64,000 nt of DNA, taken from Podospora comata. Lineage: Eukaryota > Ascomycota > Sordariomycetes > Sordariales > Podosporaceae. Location of the stretch: NCBI GenBank assembly GCA_017354895.1, contig CP071493.1, forward strand, positions 7,626,001 to 7,690,000, given 5' to 3'. A program made the position numbers and the translations under genes. The notes beneath the pieces were generated by a model. It worked only from the letters and a program-made list of their open reading frames with translations. It searched no databases and was not told the origin of the DNA. Every line of letters begins with the position of its first letter. Position 1 is the stretch's first letter. Shown one piece after another: positions 63,710 to 64,000 of this stretch.

Positions 63710-64000
63710 CTACTCAAAGACCATCTTGTTTTTGACACTGCCCAACTCCTCAATCTTGACCTCAATAACATCGCCATTCTTGAGCCACTTTGGCTCCTTC
63801 ATACCCATGGCAACACCCGCAGGTGTGCCCGTCATGATGATGGTGCCAGCCTCGAGAGTGGTACCCTGGCTGATGAAAGCAACAATCTCCTCAGTGCTGA
63901 AAAGGAGATCGTTGGTGTTGGTGTCTTGTCGTACCTCGCCGTTGACAATGGTCTGAAGCTGGAGGTTGCCGGCGTTGCCAACAATCTTGGGGGAGACAAG
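63710..64000 (-). CDS. Fumarylacetoacetate-hydrolase-family protein, C-terminus (partial)
   Basis: The gene runs off the right edge; only the last ~96 codons are inside, ending TAG at 63710-63712. Read on the minus strand: KIVGNAGNLQLQTIVNGEV, QDTNTNDLLFSTEEIVAFIS, then GTTLEAGTIIMTGTPAGVAM, the conserved FAH-family metal/active-site end, and KNGDVIEVKIEELGSV. The spacing matches FAH-family hydrolases such as fumarylpyruvate hydrolase and acylpyruvases. Placed next to gentisate 1,2-dioxygenase, it likely cleaves fumarylpyruvate to fumarate and pyruvate, the last step of gentisate catabolism. That substrate is inferred from the neighbour, not from residues. Confidence 0.85.
   Translation of the reverse strand, partial: LVSPKIVGNAGNLQLQTIVNGEVRQDTNTNDLLFSTEEIVAFISQGTTLEAGTIIMTGTPAGVAMGMKEPKWLKNGDVIEVKIEELGSVKNKMVFE

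Overview
The window is nuclear DNA of a filamentous ascomycete, most likely a Sordariomycete and probably Sordariales. Genes carry short introns of about 50-85 bp with GTANGT-like donors, CTNAC-type branch sites and CAG/TAG acceptors. There are many secreted and plant-biomass proteins: feruloyl esterase with CBM1, remnants of AA9 and a second feruloyl esterase, and tyrosinase. Transposons are burned to TpA-rich, stop-riddled DNA as expected from repeat-induced point mutation (RIP). No rRNA, tRNA, CRISPR array or replication origin was found. The species cannot be fixed from the sequence alone. No database search was run: family names rest on recognised motifs.

Layout. 0-2.2 kb: two host genes, a transcription-factor-like one (-) and a rhodopsin-like membrane protein (+), each missing its 5' part and joined head to head. 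2.5-4.4 kb: RIP-mutated Fot1/pogo-type transposon. 5-14 kb: membrane pseudo-aspartic protease, permease remnant, several small secreted proteins, and a kelch membrane-protein remnant cut by an LTR fragment. 14.6-21.4 kb: the most striking block, a DUF7708/degenerate-NACHT gene and an AAA+ ATPase gene head to head, with related degenerate ~21-nt tandem arrays on both sides of the DUF7708 gene. 21.8-30.1 kb: esterase-like pseudogene, a membrane glycoprotein, two uncharacterised genes, and a 5'-truncated Ty3/gypsy chromovirus with its 3' LTR. 30.9-39.6 kb: feruloyl esterase, a second AAA+ ATPase lying next to a broken NACHT (NLR-type) gene, and an orphan gene. 40.3-47.6 kb: one intact gene, then remnants of an AA9 enzyme, a feruloyl esterase and a RIP-burned HET-domain gene. 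47.6-50.1 kb: solo LTR and a second Fot1-like copy. 50.5-64 kb: gene-dense core with a divergent Ca2+/H+ exchanger, a GPI-type wall protein, tyrosinase, a CorA-like remnant, a 3CxxC zinc protein, an FtsJ-like methyltransferase, and gentisate-pathway genes at the right edge.

How parts work together. Twice in this window a STAND/NLR-type gene sits beside an AAA+ ATPase of one family (15.0-21.4 kb, intact; 33.0-38.0 kb, NLR broken), and a HET-domain fossil lies 6 kb further on. This looks like an accessory non-self-recognition neighbourhood; a functional link between the partners is inference. The right edge encodes ring opening of gentisate (gentisate 1,2-dioxygenase) and a fumarylacetoacetate-hydrolase-family enzyme that would act downstream, with a GFA-domain protein between them.
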